A DNA stretch of 64,000 nucleotides. It comes from Clostridia bacterium (GTDB taxonomy: Bacteria > Bacillota > Clostridia > TANB77 > CAG-465). Under the pieces are notes generated by a model. The model had not been told where the DNA came from and did not search any database. It saw only the letters and a list, made by a program, of their open reading frames with translations. The position numbers and the translations under genes are program-made. The stretch lies in NCBI GenBank assembly GCA_017626395.1, contig JAGAIU010000078.1, positions 1 to 64,000 on the forward strand, written 5' to 3'. Shown one piece after another: positions 43,951 through 52,050 of the stretch (position 1 is the first letter of the stretch; each line of letters starts with the position of its first letter).

Positions 43951-44913
43951 ATGAAAGATGAATTTTTAACCTCACAAAAAGCAACTAATGCACTTTCTAA
44001 AATGCGTTTAAAAGAATGTACACTTGAGGAACTGGAACTTACAAAAGAAGAAATTGATGAATTGATTTCTGCGACAGGTAATATTAGTTATGATAAAGTG
44101 ACTAACAGATATTATATAACCAAATTTAATGAACGAAACTATGAGATAATATCTTTTGCAAGTAAAGAAGTTGTTACTGAAAAGTGGCTAGAGTTAACTG
44201 ACATATATCTTGGTAGTACGTTTTGTGAAATGGATACTCTGAAATATATACTAGACCTTGCTAAAAAGGAAGGATATACAAATGTCCATATTTCAGGGGA
44301 CCTATGTGCAGGACATCCTAGTTTTAAAAAACAGGATTTGTATTTAACTGCTAAAACGGCACAAGAACAAGCAGATCTTGCTGTAGATTTATTCTCACAA
44401 TATCCGGAATTTAAATACTACTGTATCAATGGAGAAAGAGACTTGTCTTTTGAAAAGAATAATTCAATTAATCCTGTGGTGTTAGTTCAAAGAAAATTAA
44501 CAGACAAGGGAATTGAATTCCACCACATAAACGAAACAGTAGCAAATTTAGTTATACGTGGTGTTGTTAAGAGAATGCAGCATGGTACTGGAAGACTTGC
44601 ATATACTAAATCATACAAGATTGAGAAAGAAATGTGGCAACAATTTGAAAATATGTCAGATAACGTTATAATTGAAAAAAGGAATTATAATATTGGTTTT
44701 GTTCAGTTTGGTCACTATCATGTTACTTGTTTACAAAAACTAGGAGGAATAATTATTACCTCAACATCAGGAATGATTTTTGACGATAAAGGCGTCCTTC
44801 AAGAAAATACATCTTATCCATCAGCTAAATTTTCGGAGGCTACGATAAAGAATGGTAAGGTAATACGATTTGTTACTGAAAATGTAATGAATCCTAAGGA
44901 TGTAATAATGTAA
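43951..44913 (+). CDS. Degenerate metallophosphoesterase paralogue
   Basis: 320 residues, collinear with the gene before it, but several catalytic residues are lost: DxH becomes D84-I-Y86, and GNHD becomes GERD (161-164). SGDLC (Asp117) and QFGHYH are kept. This points to loss of hydrolysis with retained fold and perhaps one metal. The pair probably works together, this copy serving as a structural or regulatory subunit. It ends at a strong terminator. Confidence 0.75.
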   Translation: MKDEFLTSQKATNALSKMRLKECTLEELELTKEEIDELISATGNISYDKVTNRYYITKFNERNYEIISFASKEVVTEKWLELTDIYLGSTFCEMDTLKYILDLAKKEGYTNVHISGDLCAGHPSFKKQDLYLTAKTAQEQADLAVDLFSQYPEFKYYCINGERDLSFEKNNSINPVVLVQRKLTDKGIEFHHINETVANLVIRGVVKRMQHGTGRLAYTKSYKIEKEMWQQFENMSDNVIIEKRNYNIGFVQFGHYHVTCLQKLGGIIITSTSGMIFDDKGVLQENTSYPSAKFSEATIKNGKVIRFVTENVMNPKDVIM

Positions 44914-44942
44914 ATACACTCAAATTTTGAGTGTATTTTTTT
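44912..44942 (+). terminator. Terminator of the metallophosphoesterase pair
   Basis: A perfect 13-bp stem (44912-44924 with 44926-44938) with a T run. Confidence 0.88.
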
Positions 44943-44988
44943 GTTTATAGGCCAATTTTTGAAAAAAATTAAAAAAATTTCAAAAAAA

Positions 44989-45017
44989 TGCAACAAAAAT
45001 GCCCTTAAAATACTCTA
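44989..45017 (+). promoter_or_regulatory. ECF-type promoter (TGCAAC-N17-ACTCTA)
   Basis: TGCAAC (44989-44994), 17 bases, ACTCTA (45012-45017), upstream of the metzincin gene. A near-identical element is at 47636-47665. Confidence 0.65.
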
Positions 45018-45063
45018 ATTAATAGATGTAAAACAAATAGTTTTACATAGAAGGAGGGGTCTT

Positions 45064-45642
45064 ATGAAAAAATTTAAATTTTTATGGTGCTGTGTTTTTG
45101 TTTGTATGATATTTATATCATTTAAAAAGACATATGCAAGTAGTCTATTTATTGGCGGAAAACTTGAAAGAGGGGTGAGTAATATGAATTATTATGTAGA
45201 TTCATCAGCCAATGGATATACTAGCTTAATAAATGCGGCTGTTAATAATTGGGTAGATACTGGATATGGTTGGAATCCAATCTATATGAATCCCGTGTCA
45301 TCGAATTATGCTACAGATGTGGATTTTTATGCTAGATATGGTGATGAAATATCTGAGGGGATTTTAGCTAGAACTAGTTGTTATAATATTAATGAAGCTA
45401 GTGTTAATCCAAGTACGAGTAATTGGTTTTTTGCTAAAATAGAAATAAATGTTCCTACAATCAGTAATTATAGTTCCTATGTGCAACAAGGTACTATAGC
45501 TCATGAATTAGGACATGCTTTTGGATTAGATCATCAAAACAATAATGTAAATAGTATAATGTGTCAAGTTGGAAATGGCAGGGTTGTTCAAACTGTTGAC
45601 CAAACATCTCATAATGCTATAAATACATTGTATAATAATTAG
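45064..45642 (+). CDS. Secreted metzincin-type zinc metalloprotease
   Basis: 192 residues with a signal peptide (about 1-25, ending TYAS). The zinc motif HELGHAFGLDH near residue 155 is the full HExxHxxGxxH, and NSIMCQ provides the Met-turn a few residues later. This is a minimal matrixin-like peptidase with no obvious pro-domain. It is first in an ECF-controlled group, so secretion is likely part of an envelope-stress or competition response. The substrate is unknown. Confidence 0.8.
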   Translation: MKKFKFLWCCVFVCMIFISFKKTYASSLFIGGKLERGVSNMNYYVDSSANGYTSLINAAVNNWVDTGYGWNPIYMNPVSSNYATDVDFYARYGDEISEGILARTSCYNINEASVNPSTSNWFFAKIEINVPTISNYSSYVQQGTIAHELGHAFGLDHQNNNVNSIMCQVGNGRVVQTVDQTSHNAINTLYNN

Positions 45643-45652
45643 GAGGTATGAA

Positions 45653-46354
45653 ATGAAAAAAATAATTTGTATATTTATATTAATGATATCAATATTTACC
45701 AGTGTTGTAATATTTTTAGACTATAAAAAAGAAAATGATGTTAATTTAGAATTACAAAACTATGATAATGTAAAAAGCGAAGTTATATTGGAAAATTGTA
45801 TAGATGCAGATCTTGCTGTTGATTATTCAAATATTAAAAATTTAGTAAGAGATAGTGAAATTATAGCTATAGTGGAAATTAATAATGAGATGGGAAAAAA
45901 TTATAATTCTGTTAATAAAGAATATGTACCAGTATATACAACTGGTGAACTAACTATAAAAGAAGTACTAAGTAATAATTCAGGAGTTGAATTGAGTGAA
46001 AACAATATTATTGAGTATGTAAGGTTAGGCGGAGAAATTTCTTATTCCGAATATATAAAAGGATTAACAGAAAATGAAAGAAATAAAATTGAACAAAATT
46101 TAACAACATACACAACTTTTAATCAAGAACAACTATATAGTAAAACTGTGAAAGAGTTTTATACAGATGATGTAGAGATTGAATCTGGAAAAGAATATTT
46201 AGTGTTTTTAAAATATACGAATGATTATAAAAAATACAATATAGTCGGATTTGAGTATGGACTTAGAGAATATGATGCTACAACAATGCAAGTAAAAAAT
46301 AATGAAACTAATAGTTTTGAAAAAATAAATGATGTTGCTTGTTCAATGAATTAG
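45653..46354 (+). CDS. Exported protein paralogous to the one at 15089
   Basis: 233 residues with an N-terminal membrane helix and an outer domain. DVEIESGKEYLVFLK and YNIVGFEYGLREYD match the block of the protein at 15089, and the middle (TIKEVLSNNSGVELSENN) is consistent. It follows the metzincin gene by 10 bases, in the same ECF-controlled unit. Function unknown. Confidence 0.7.
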   Translation: MKKIICIFILMISIFTSVVIFLDYKKENDVNLELQNYDNVKSEVILENCIDADLAVDYSNIKNLVRDSEIIAIVEINNEMGKNYNSVNKEYVPVYTTGELTIKEVLSNNSGVELSENNIIEYVRLGGEISYSEYIKGLTENERNKIEQNLTTYTTFNQEQLYSKTVKEFYTDDVEIESGKEYLVFLKYTNDYKKYNIVGFEYGLREYDATTMQVKNNETNSFEKINDVACSMN

Positions 46355-46402
46355 AGGCAGTAAAAGATATGGTATCAAAACTTTATGTGATTTTACATGT
46401 TT

Positions 46403-46430
46403 TTGATTTTAAATAAATATGTGATATAAT
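46403..46430 (+). promoter_or_regulatory. Sigma-A promoter of the ECF sigma/anti-sigma genes
   Basis: TTGATT (46403-46408), 16 bases, TATAAT (46425-46430). It suggests the sigma gene is also made independently of its own regulon. Confidence 0.55.
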
Positions 46431-46454
46431 GTGACATATAGTTAGGTGAGAGAA

Positions 46455-46982
46455 GTGAAGGAATTAATAGAAAGAATCTTAGCTGGAGATAAATATGCTT
46501 TGGAAAATTTAGTAAATAGCATGTGGGAAGATTTATATTTTATTGCTAAAGCTAGGGTAAAAAACAAATATAAAGCTGGTGAAGCAATGCAAGATACATT
46601 TGTTGCTTTGCTAGAAAATATAAATAATATAAAAGATGTTAATAAAATAAAAAAATGGTGTGTTACAGTATTAATAAATAATTGTAACAGAATAATGAGA
46701 ACTCAAAATAAAGTTTTATCTTATGAAGAAATAAGAGGTGGTTATTTAGATAAATCAGAAAATTTTTTTGAAAGACTAGAAAAAAATATGAATTTTTTGG
46801 ATTTAATTAGTTTTTTGGAAGAGGAAGACAGAATTATTTTATCTCTGCATTATAGAGATGACTATACAACAAGAGAAATAGCAGAAATTTTACAAATGAA
46901 TGAAAGCACAATCAGAAGTAAAATGAAGAGAGCGAGAAATAAAATCAAATTAAAGATAGGAGACGGAAAAAATGACAGATGA
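46455..46982 (+). CDS. ECF-type RNA polymerase sigma factor
   Basis: 175 residues. Region 2 runs from about 15 to 75 (YKAGEAMQDTFVALLENI; IKKWCVTVLINNCNRIM) and region 4 near the C-terminus (LEEEDRIILSLHYRDDYTTR, LQMNESTIRSKMKRARNKIK). It resembles the sigma factor at 15890. The start at GTG 46455 follows AGGTGAG by six bases; GTG 46446 is too close. It overlaps the anti-sigma gene by 11 bases and is likely to recognise TGCAAC/ACTCTA promoters on both sides. Confidence 0.87.
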   Translation: MKELIERILAGDKYALENLVNSMWEDLYFIAKARVKNKYKAGEAMQDTFVALLENINNIKDVNKIKKWCVTVLINNCNRIMRTQNKVLSYEEIRGGYLDKSENFFERLEKNMNFLDLISFLEEEDRIILSLHYRDDYTTREIAEILQMNESTIRSKMKRARNKIKLKIGDGKNDR

Positions 46983-47592
46983 AGAATTAGATAAATTACT
47001 TTCAAAAATGGCTAAAGAATATACAGTTGAAAAATGTACTATGAAAGAAATTGAGTATATTATTGCAAGAGCAGATAAAGTTAAAAGAAGAAAAAATATA
47101 TGCAAGATAGCAGCTGTTCTAATAGTTTTTTTTATATGTGCTAGTGCACTGTTGCTTATAAATAATAAAACTCCAGATAATTATACGGCAAATGGAAATG
47201 AAGAAGCTAATAAAAGTATTTATGAAATTACAAAAATATATAATGAATCAGAAATTTTTTATTTTGGTGATGAAGAAATAAATGCGATTGTAAAAATTAA
47301 GGTAAAAGAAATAAATGATAATGGGATAAAACAAGGAGTGCCTAATACTACTTTCGTTGCTGAAGTAGTAGAAGTTTATGAAGGAAATGTAGAAAAAGAA
47401 ATAACTGTATCGATAGAGGAGTCAATAGATGTCAATACTAATCCTATTACAAGATATGTATCAAATGATGATTATTTACAATTACCATACCCAGAAGCAG
47501 ATAAGATATATGTCATTTCTTTAAGAAAATCAGGCGATATATATTATTTAGTTGAGAGTGTGAATACTCCTTTTTATGAAATTAACATTTAA
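46972..47592 (+). CDS. Membrane-anchored anti-sigma factor
   Basis: 206 residues: a cytoplasmic N-terminus of ~45 (MTDEELDKLLSKMAKEYTVE), one membrane helix (KIAAVLIVFFICASALLLI), and an outer domain. That outer domain shows weak likeness to the exported proteins at 15089 and 45653 (EADKIYVISLRKSGDIYYLV). Overlap with the sigma gene and topology fit an anti-sigma factor. The outer domain may sense or bind the exported paralogues; this is inference. Confidence 0.75.
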   Translation: MTDEELDKLLSKMAKEYTVEKCTMKEIEYIIARADKVKRRKNICKIAAVLIVFFICASALLLINNKTPDNYTANGNEEANKSIYEITKIYNESEIFYFGDEEINAIVKIKVKEINDNGIKQGVPNTTFVAEVVEVYEGNVEKEITVSIEESIDVNTNPITRYVSNDDYLQLPYPEADKIYVISLRKSGDIYYLVESVNTPFYEINI

Positions 47593-47635
47593 AAAATAAA
47601 AAAATTGACATTTTTTTGATTTTTTTACTTTTTTT

Positions 47636-47665
47636 TGCAACAAAATACCCTATTAAAATACTCTA
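47636..47665 (+). promoter_or_regulatory. ECF-type promoter (TGCAAC-N18-ACTCTA) of the Spo0A-like gene
   Basis: TGCAAC (47636-47641), 18 bases, ACTCTA (47660-47665). The sequence closely matches the element at 44989 (CAACAAAA..., AAAATACTCTA), implying control by the sigma factor at 46455. Confidence 0.65.
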
Positions 47666-47698
47666 TACTAATATAGGCTTTTTTTAAAAGGGGGAAAT

Positions 47699-48394
47699 AT
47701 GATAAATATATTTGTTATAAGTAAGAATTTCGATTTCTGCAAAAAAATTAATAATGAAATAAATTATAATAAAAACAATGAAAGAGTTAATATCATAAAT
47801 ATTAGTTCTACATATGAAGAGGCGATTGATAATATAATCTATTTTAAACCTGATATAATAATAGTTGATATAAAGATAAAATATAGTCAAATTTTAAATT
47901 TATTTGAATTTATTAATAAGAAAAATTTTTATCTTCCAAAAATAATTTTAATTAATAATTTAGAATTGTCTAGTAAAATTAGTAACTATGAAAATATTTT
48001 GATACTAGATTGTGAATCTTTTTTAGAAGATTTCAATGAGATATTATATGACGTCTTAAAGGGGTCTAATAATGAGCAATTTGAAAATAAAATTATAAAT
48101 GAAATGAAGAAAATAGGATTTGAGATGAAAAATAAAGGAGAGTATTATTTAGTAGAAACGATAAAATATCTTAAAATAAATCGAAAATATGAATTTAATT
48201 TAGAAAGGGAAATTTATCCTTTTTTAGCACAGAAATGTAATGTGGATTATAGGAAAATAAAATGGAATATAAATTATGCTGTTGATAATTTGTACCATAC
48301 TAAAACTAAACAAGTTATAAAATATTTAGATATTCAATTATCAGAAAAGCCTACTTCTAAATTTATAATAGCGGATATATTACGAAAAATATAA
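47699..48394 (+). CDS. Spo0A-like response regulator with degenerate receiver
   Basis: 231 residues. The N-terminal 120 form a receiver fold with Asp57 (IIIVDIKIKY) in the phosphoacceptor place. However, the paired acidic residues near position 10 are SKN and the conserved Lys is absent, so phosphorylation is doubtful. Residues ~135-231 match the Spo0A C-terminal DNA-binding domain (IGFEMKNKGEYYLVETIKYL ... EREIYPFLAQKC ... KPTSKFIIADILRKI). The recognition helix differs from Spo0A. It is preceded by an ECF promoter and followed by three 10-bp repeats and an exported-protein/ABC operon. It is probably not the master Spo0A. Confidence 0.75.
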   Translation: MINIFVISKNFDFCKKINNEINYNKNNERVNIINISSTYEEAIDNIIYFKPDIIIVDIKIKYSQILNLFEFINKKNFYLPKIILINNLELSSKISNYENILILDCESFLEDFNEILYDVLKGSNNEQFENKIINEMKKIGFEMKNKGEYYLVETIKYLKINRKYEFNLEREIYPFLAQKCNVDYRKIKWNINYAVDNLYHTKTKQVIKYLDIQLSEKPTSKFIIADILRKI

Positions 48395-48395
48395 T

Positions 48396-48425
48396 TTCTA
48401 CTTTTCTCTACTTTTTTCTACTTTT
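48396..48425 (+). repeat. Three tandem 10-bp repeats (YTCTACTTTT)
   Basis: Copies at 48396-48405, 48406-48415 and 48416-48425, exactly one helical turn apart and just after the Spo0A-like gene, upstream of the 132-residue exported protein. Suitable as an operator for a tandem-binding regulator. Confidence 0.75.
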
Positions 48426-48516
48426 TAGCTATTTTATTGCTAAACTTGTAAATTAAATGCTAACATAATAGTAGAATTTTTCTCGAGGAAATTCTGGAAT
48501 TAAGGAGGGAAAAAGA

Positions 48517-48915
48517 ATGAAAAAAACTAAAATTGCTATTTTTGTTTTAGCTTTAGTAATTATGGGAGCATGTTCACAAGTCTTTGCTATGAGTGAGCTG
48601 AGTTCGCTATATATGGCTGTAAATACAATTCTAGAAGGAGAGTATAGAGATTATGCAGCATCTAACTATGCTATTAGTATAAACCCATATAGTTTTTATG
48701 ATTGGGCATCAAGTTGTACGCTTACAAAAGATTTGTATAAAAAAGATTTGATTGGAAAAACATTTTTAGCAGGGCGAACAGATACTATGAAGATATTAAA
48801 TACAACATATGAATATTATATGGGATGTTTTGCACCATATAGAGCAGCATATTACTTTGAAACCGGGTTAGATGGAGGAATTATGTCTGACACTGTTTAT
48901 CTAATAAATTATTAA
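48517..48915 (+). CDS. Small exported protein encoded with an ABC transporter
   Basis: 132 residues: a signal peptide (MKKTKIAIFVLALVIMGA then CSQVFA, cleavage near 24), leaving ~108 residues with two Cys and many aromatic residues (NPYSFYDWAS; YEYYMGCFAPYRAAYYF). Strong GGAGGG site. A 10-bp GAAA hairpin separates it from the ABC genes. It could be a bacteriocin-like or signalling protein, or a lipid- or peptide-binding partner of the transporter; no family is recognised. Confidence 0.6.
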   Translation: MKKTKIAIFVLALVIMGACSQVFAMSELSSLYMAVNTILEGEYRDYAASNYAISINPYSFYDWASSCTLTKDLYKKDLIGKTFLAGRTDTMKILNTTYEYYMGCFAPYRAAYYFETGLDGGIMSDTVYLINY

Positions 48916-48920
48916 AATAA

Positions 48921-48944
48921 GCAGGAAGTAGAAATACTTCCTGC
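48921..48944 (+). other. Intergenic hairpin with GAAA tetraloop
   Basis: A perfect 10-bp stem with a GAAA loop and no T run between the exported-protein and ATPase genes. It probably reduces expression of the downstream transporter relative to the exported protein. Confidence 0.6.
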
Positions 48945-48969
48945 AAAGTATATAGAAAGGTGGCATATT

Positions 48970-49650
48970 ATGGAGAAAAAATTAGTTTTGACTAATGGTA
49001 CGAAAAAGTATAAGCTGAAAAATGAAACAATTACAGCTATGGATAACGTAAATTTAGAAATTGATATGGGAAAATTATATGTTATTATGGGACATTCCGG
49101 CTCTGGGAAAAGTACACTAATACAAATGTTAGGACTTTTAGATAGTTTAACTTCTGGTAAACTGTATATAAATGGAGATGAAATATCAAATATTTCAGAA
49201 GATAAAAAAGCAGAGTTAAGAAAAAAAGAGATAGGGTTTGTTTTTCAATCTTTCTATCTTAATCCAAAATTAACAGCATTAGAAAATGTTATGCTACCTA
49301 TGTATATAAATGAGAAAATAAAAAGTAGCGATAGAAGAGAAATTGCTGAAAAATTATTAGAAAAACTTGGATTAGAAAACAGAAAAACACATTATCCTAA
49401 AGAGTTATCTGGAGGAGAACAACAAAGAATAGCTATAGCAAGAGCTTTAGCTAATAATCCTAATTATATTTTGGCGGATGAGCCTACAGGAAATCTTGAT
49501 TCTGAAAATGAAAAAAATGTTTATAGAATTTTAAAAGAGTTAACTAAAGAAGGAAAAGCTGTTGTTATTGTAAGTCATAATGAAAATATAAAACAATATG
49601 CAGATGAAATATTTTATATGGAAGCAGGAAAGTTGAGGAAAGGCCTATGA
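48970..49650 (+). CDS. ABC transporter ATPase (LolD/MacB type)
   Basis: 226 residues: Walker A GHSGSGKST near 38-46, VFQSFYLNPKLTALENVMLP as the Q-loop region, signature LSGGEQQRIAIARALANNP, Walker B YILADEPTGNLD and the His of IVSHNENI. This sequence is of the LolD/MacB/FtsE-like class that pairs with FtsX-type permeases. It overlaps the next permease by four bases. Confidence 0.92.
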   Translation: MEKKLVLTNGTKKYKLKNETITAMDNVNLEIDMGKLYVIMGHSGSGKSTLIQMLGLLDSLTSGKLYINGDEISNISEDKKAELRKKEIGFVFQSFYLNPKLTALENVMLPMYINEKIKSSDRREIAEKLLEKLGLENRKTHYPKELSGGEQQRIAIARALANNPNYILADEPTGNLDSENEKNVYRILKELTKEGKAVVIVSHNENIKQYADEIFYMEAGKLRKGL

Positions 49651-50885
49651 AAATAAATGATTATATTTATTTAGCATCAGTCAACTTAAAAAGAAGAAGA
49701 AAAAGCTTTGTAGTTAATGTTATATTAATTTCTATATCACTTTTTATATTAATATGCTGTTTGAGCTTTTCTAATAGTTTATCTAAAGCAATGAATAGAG
49801 CTCTAATTAATAATATTTCGTATCGAAGCATATCTGCAATGAGTAATAAAAGCATTAAAACAGAAGAATTGGTTGATATGGTTGGTAGTGTTGAACATGT
49901 TATTAAAGTTGTACCACAAATGAAATATGAAACAGCTTTAGAAGTTTCTGCACTTGATAATGAAAATTTTAGTGGAAATATAACAGTTTATGGCGGAAAT
50001 GAAGAAATTTATCCTAATATAATAGCTGGACGAAGTTTTTATGATGATGAAAAGAATGTTTGTATTGTTCCAAAAGAATTCTATTTATTTGATATGAATA
50101 AATATGATAAAGAAAAATCGATTGATGGTGAAAGCTTAATTGGTAAAAGCATAGAAATTACATATTATTCATATGAGTATATTGAAAATTCTGCTCCTAT
50201 TAAAAAAGATAAATATACAAAAACATTAAAAGTAATAGGCGTTTATGATCAAGATGAAAATATGATGAATGTAAATGAATGTTATATTAATTTTAGTGAT
50301 ATATCTGATATAATGGATATTAGATTAGAAGGAAATAATTATTCAGGAATAGATACTCAAGGTGTAACTGCTATAGTAGATTCTTCATTAAATGTTAATC
50401 AAGTTGTAGAAACACTAGAAAGTATGGATTTAAGAGTGATTGTTAGAAGTGTAGTAAATGAAAAATTGATTAAAATAATAAATTTGACTTCAATTTTCGT
50501 GTCATCTGTTATAATGATAATAGCTTTTATAAATATAACTATTTCTAGTATTAAATCAATCGAAGAAAGAAGATATGAAATTGGTATGTTAAAAGCTATA
50601 GGATACAATAGAAAAAATATAATAGGGATTTTAGTAATTGAAAATATTATAATAGGTATAGCTGCTTTTATAATTACTATCATAATATCTTTAATTGCAA
50701 TTCTTTTAGTCAGAGAAAAAATATTTAGTAATAACATATCATTAAAATCAATCGGATTAGATCTTAATCTTAATACATCTATGGTATCTTTAATTATTGC
50801 TTTAGTTGTTCCTGTATTATCTGGAATAATCTGTAGTGGAAAGATTACAAAGAAAAATTCTATAACATTGAATAAGGAGAGATAG
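49647..50885 (+). CDS. FtsX/MacB-type ABC permease
   Basis: 412 residues: an N-terminal helix (residues ~20-42), a large extracytoplasmic MacB-PCD domain, and three C-terminal helices with EERRYEIGMLKAIGYNRKNI, the typical FtsX cytoplasmic segment. Works with the ATPase at 48970 and the second permease. Such mechanotransmission transporters export or extract peptides or lipids. Confidence 0.85.
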   Translation: MKINDYIYLASVNLKRRRKSFVVNVILISISLFILICCLSFSNSLSKAMNRALINNISYRSISAMSNKSIKTEELVDMVGSVEHVIKVVPQMKYETALEVSALDNENFSGNITVYGGNEEIYPNIIAGRSFYDDEKNVCIVPKEFYLFDMNKYDKEKSIDGESLIGKSIEITYYSYEYIENSAPIKKDKYTKTLKVIGVYDQDENMMNVNECYINFSDISDIMDIRLEGNNYSGIDTQGVTAIVDSSLNVNQVVETLESMDLRVIVRSVVNEKLIKIINLTSIFVSSVIMIIAFINITISSIKSIEERRYEIGMLKAIGYNRKNIIGILVIENIIIGIAAFIITIIISLIAILLVREKIFSNNISLKSIGLDLNLNTSMVSLIIALVVPVLSGIICSGKITKKNSITLNKER

Positions 50886-50886
50886 T

Positions 50887-52005
50887 ATGAATTTAATCTT
50901 GCCATCTGTGATGGGATTTTTTTATAATAAAAAAGTAAAAATATATTTCTTGTTTTTTTCTATTAATATAATTGTTTTTTCTCTATTAATATACATATGT
51001 CTATTAATAGATAGCCATTATTCTTATAAAATTGAAAATAATGTTTCTAATAGGACGTTGGCTGTTTCAAGTGAAGAAGAAATTGATTTGGATAAAATAT
51101 TAGATATTGAACATGTGAAAAATGCATATTATAGATTTGTTACTTTTGGAGTTGATGGAAATGATGGTATTAATTTAACTATCAATTATAAAAGTGTAGA
51201 AGAACTTCCAACATTAAAATATGGTGAACAACTATCAGAAAATGATGATTGTGAAAAAATTATTCTACCAGAAAAAATAATTGGAAAAGAAAGAACAATA
51301 ATTAATTTGGAAGAATTAGCTGGTGAAAAAATAAAATTAAGTGCGGGAGAAATTGAATTTGAAGCTTTAGTTTCGGGTGTATTTGAAAATAAAAATTTGT
51401 CTAATATGTTTTATATAAATTCTAAACTTTACAATAAATTAATAGAAATAAATAATAATGTTTGTAACAAAAGAAATGCTTTTTTAATTGTAGATGAATA
51501 TAAAAATGTGGATACTATAATGAATATGCTGGAAAATCTTGGATATAATAGTAATATTTATGATACCACTGGAAAAAATGATATTAATATTTACCAGATT
51601 ACAGTGTTAATTATAAAAGTATTAATAGGTATAGCACTGGTATCCAACTTGATTATAATCAGTATAATAATTGATTCTATGCTACAAGATGAAAGACAAT
51701 ATATAGCTATATTAAAAGCAATAGGATATAGAGTAAAAGATATTGTAAAAATAATTAGAAATAGAACTTTACTGTTAATAGGAATTTCAATTATTATTTC
51801 ATACATTATTTCTATGGGGGTAAGTGGTATAATAGTGAATCTTTTAAACAATGTGTTAAGTGAAAATATAATTCTAAATATAAAAATTCTATTAATGATA
51901 TTTGCAATATTTATAATTGTATTATTTTTTATAACTTATATTTTGATTTTCATTAAAAGAGCGAAAATAAAAAATATAAGTGCAATAGAATTACTAAAAG
52001 AATAA
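50887..52005 (+). CDS. FtsX/MacB-type ABC permease (second subunit)
   Basis: 372 residues with the same four-helix layout; DERQYIAILKAIGYRVKDIV is the FtsX segment. It starts one base after the first permease. The two probably form a heterodimer. It ends in a strong terminator. Confidence 0.82.
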   Translation: MNLILPSVMGFFYNKKVKIYFLFFSINIIVFSLLIYICLLIDSHYSYKIENNVSNRTLAVSSEEEIDLDKILDIEHVKNAYYRFVTFGVDGNDGINLTINYKSVEELPTLKYGEQLSENDDCEKIILPEKIIGKERTIINLEELAGEKIKLSAGEIEFEALVSGVFENKNLSNMFYINSKLYNKLIEINNNVCNKRNAFLIVDEYKNVDTIMNMLENLGYNSNIYDTTGKNDINIYQITVLIIKVLIGIALVSNLIIISIIIDSMLQDERQYIAILKAIGYRVKDIVKIIRNRTLLLIGISIIISYIISMGVSGIIVNLLNNVLSENIILNIKILLMIFAIFIIVLFFITYILIFIKRAKIKNISAIELLKE

Positions 52006-52007
52006 AA

Positions 52008-52050
52008 AATAATCACCAGTTTTAAAATAAAACTGGTGATTATTTTATTT
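52008..52050. terminator. Bidirectional terminator after the ABC operon
   Basis: A perfect 16-bp stem (52008-52023 with 52029-52044) and T-rich tail between converging genes. Confidence 0.88.

Noticed and set aside
50399..50905. A 168-codon leftward frame in the first permease
   Set aside because: Antisense shadow of an FtsX-type permease; no start signal.
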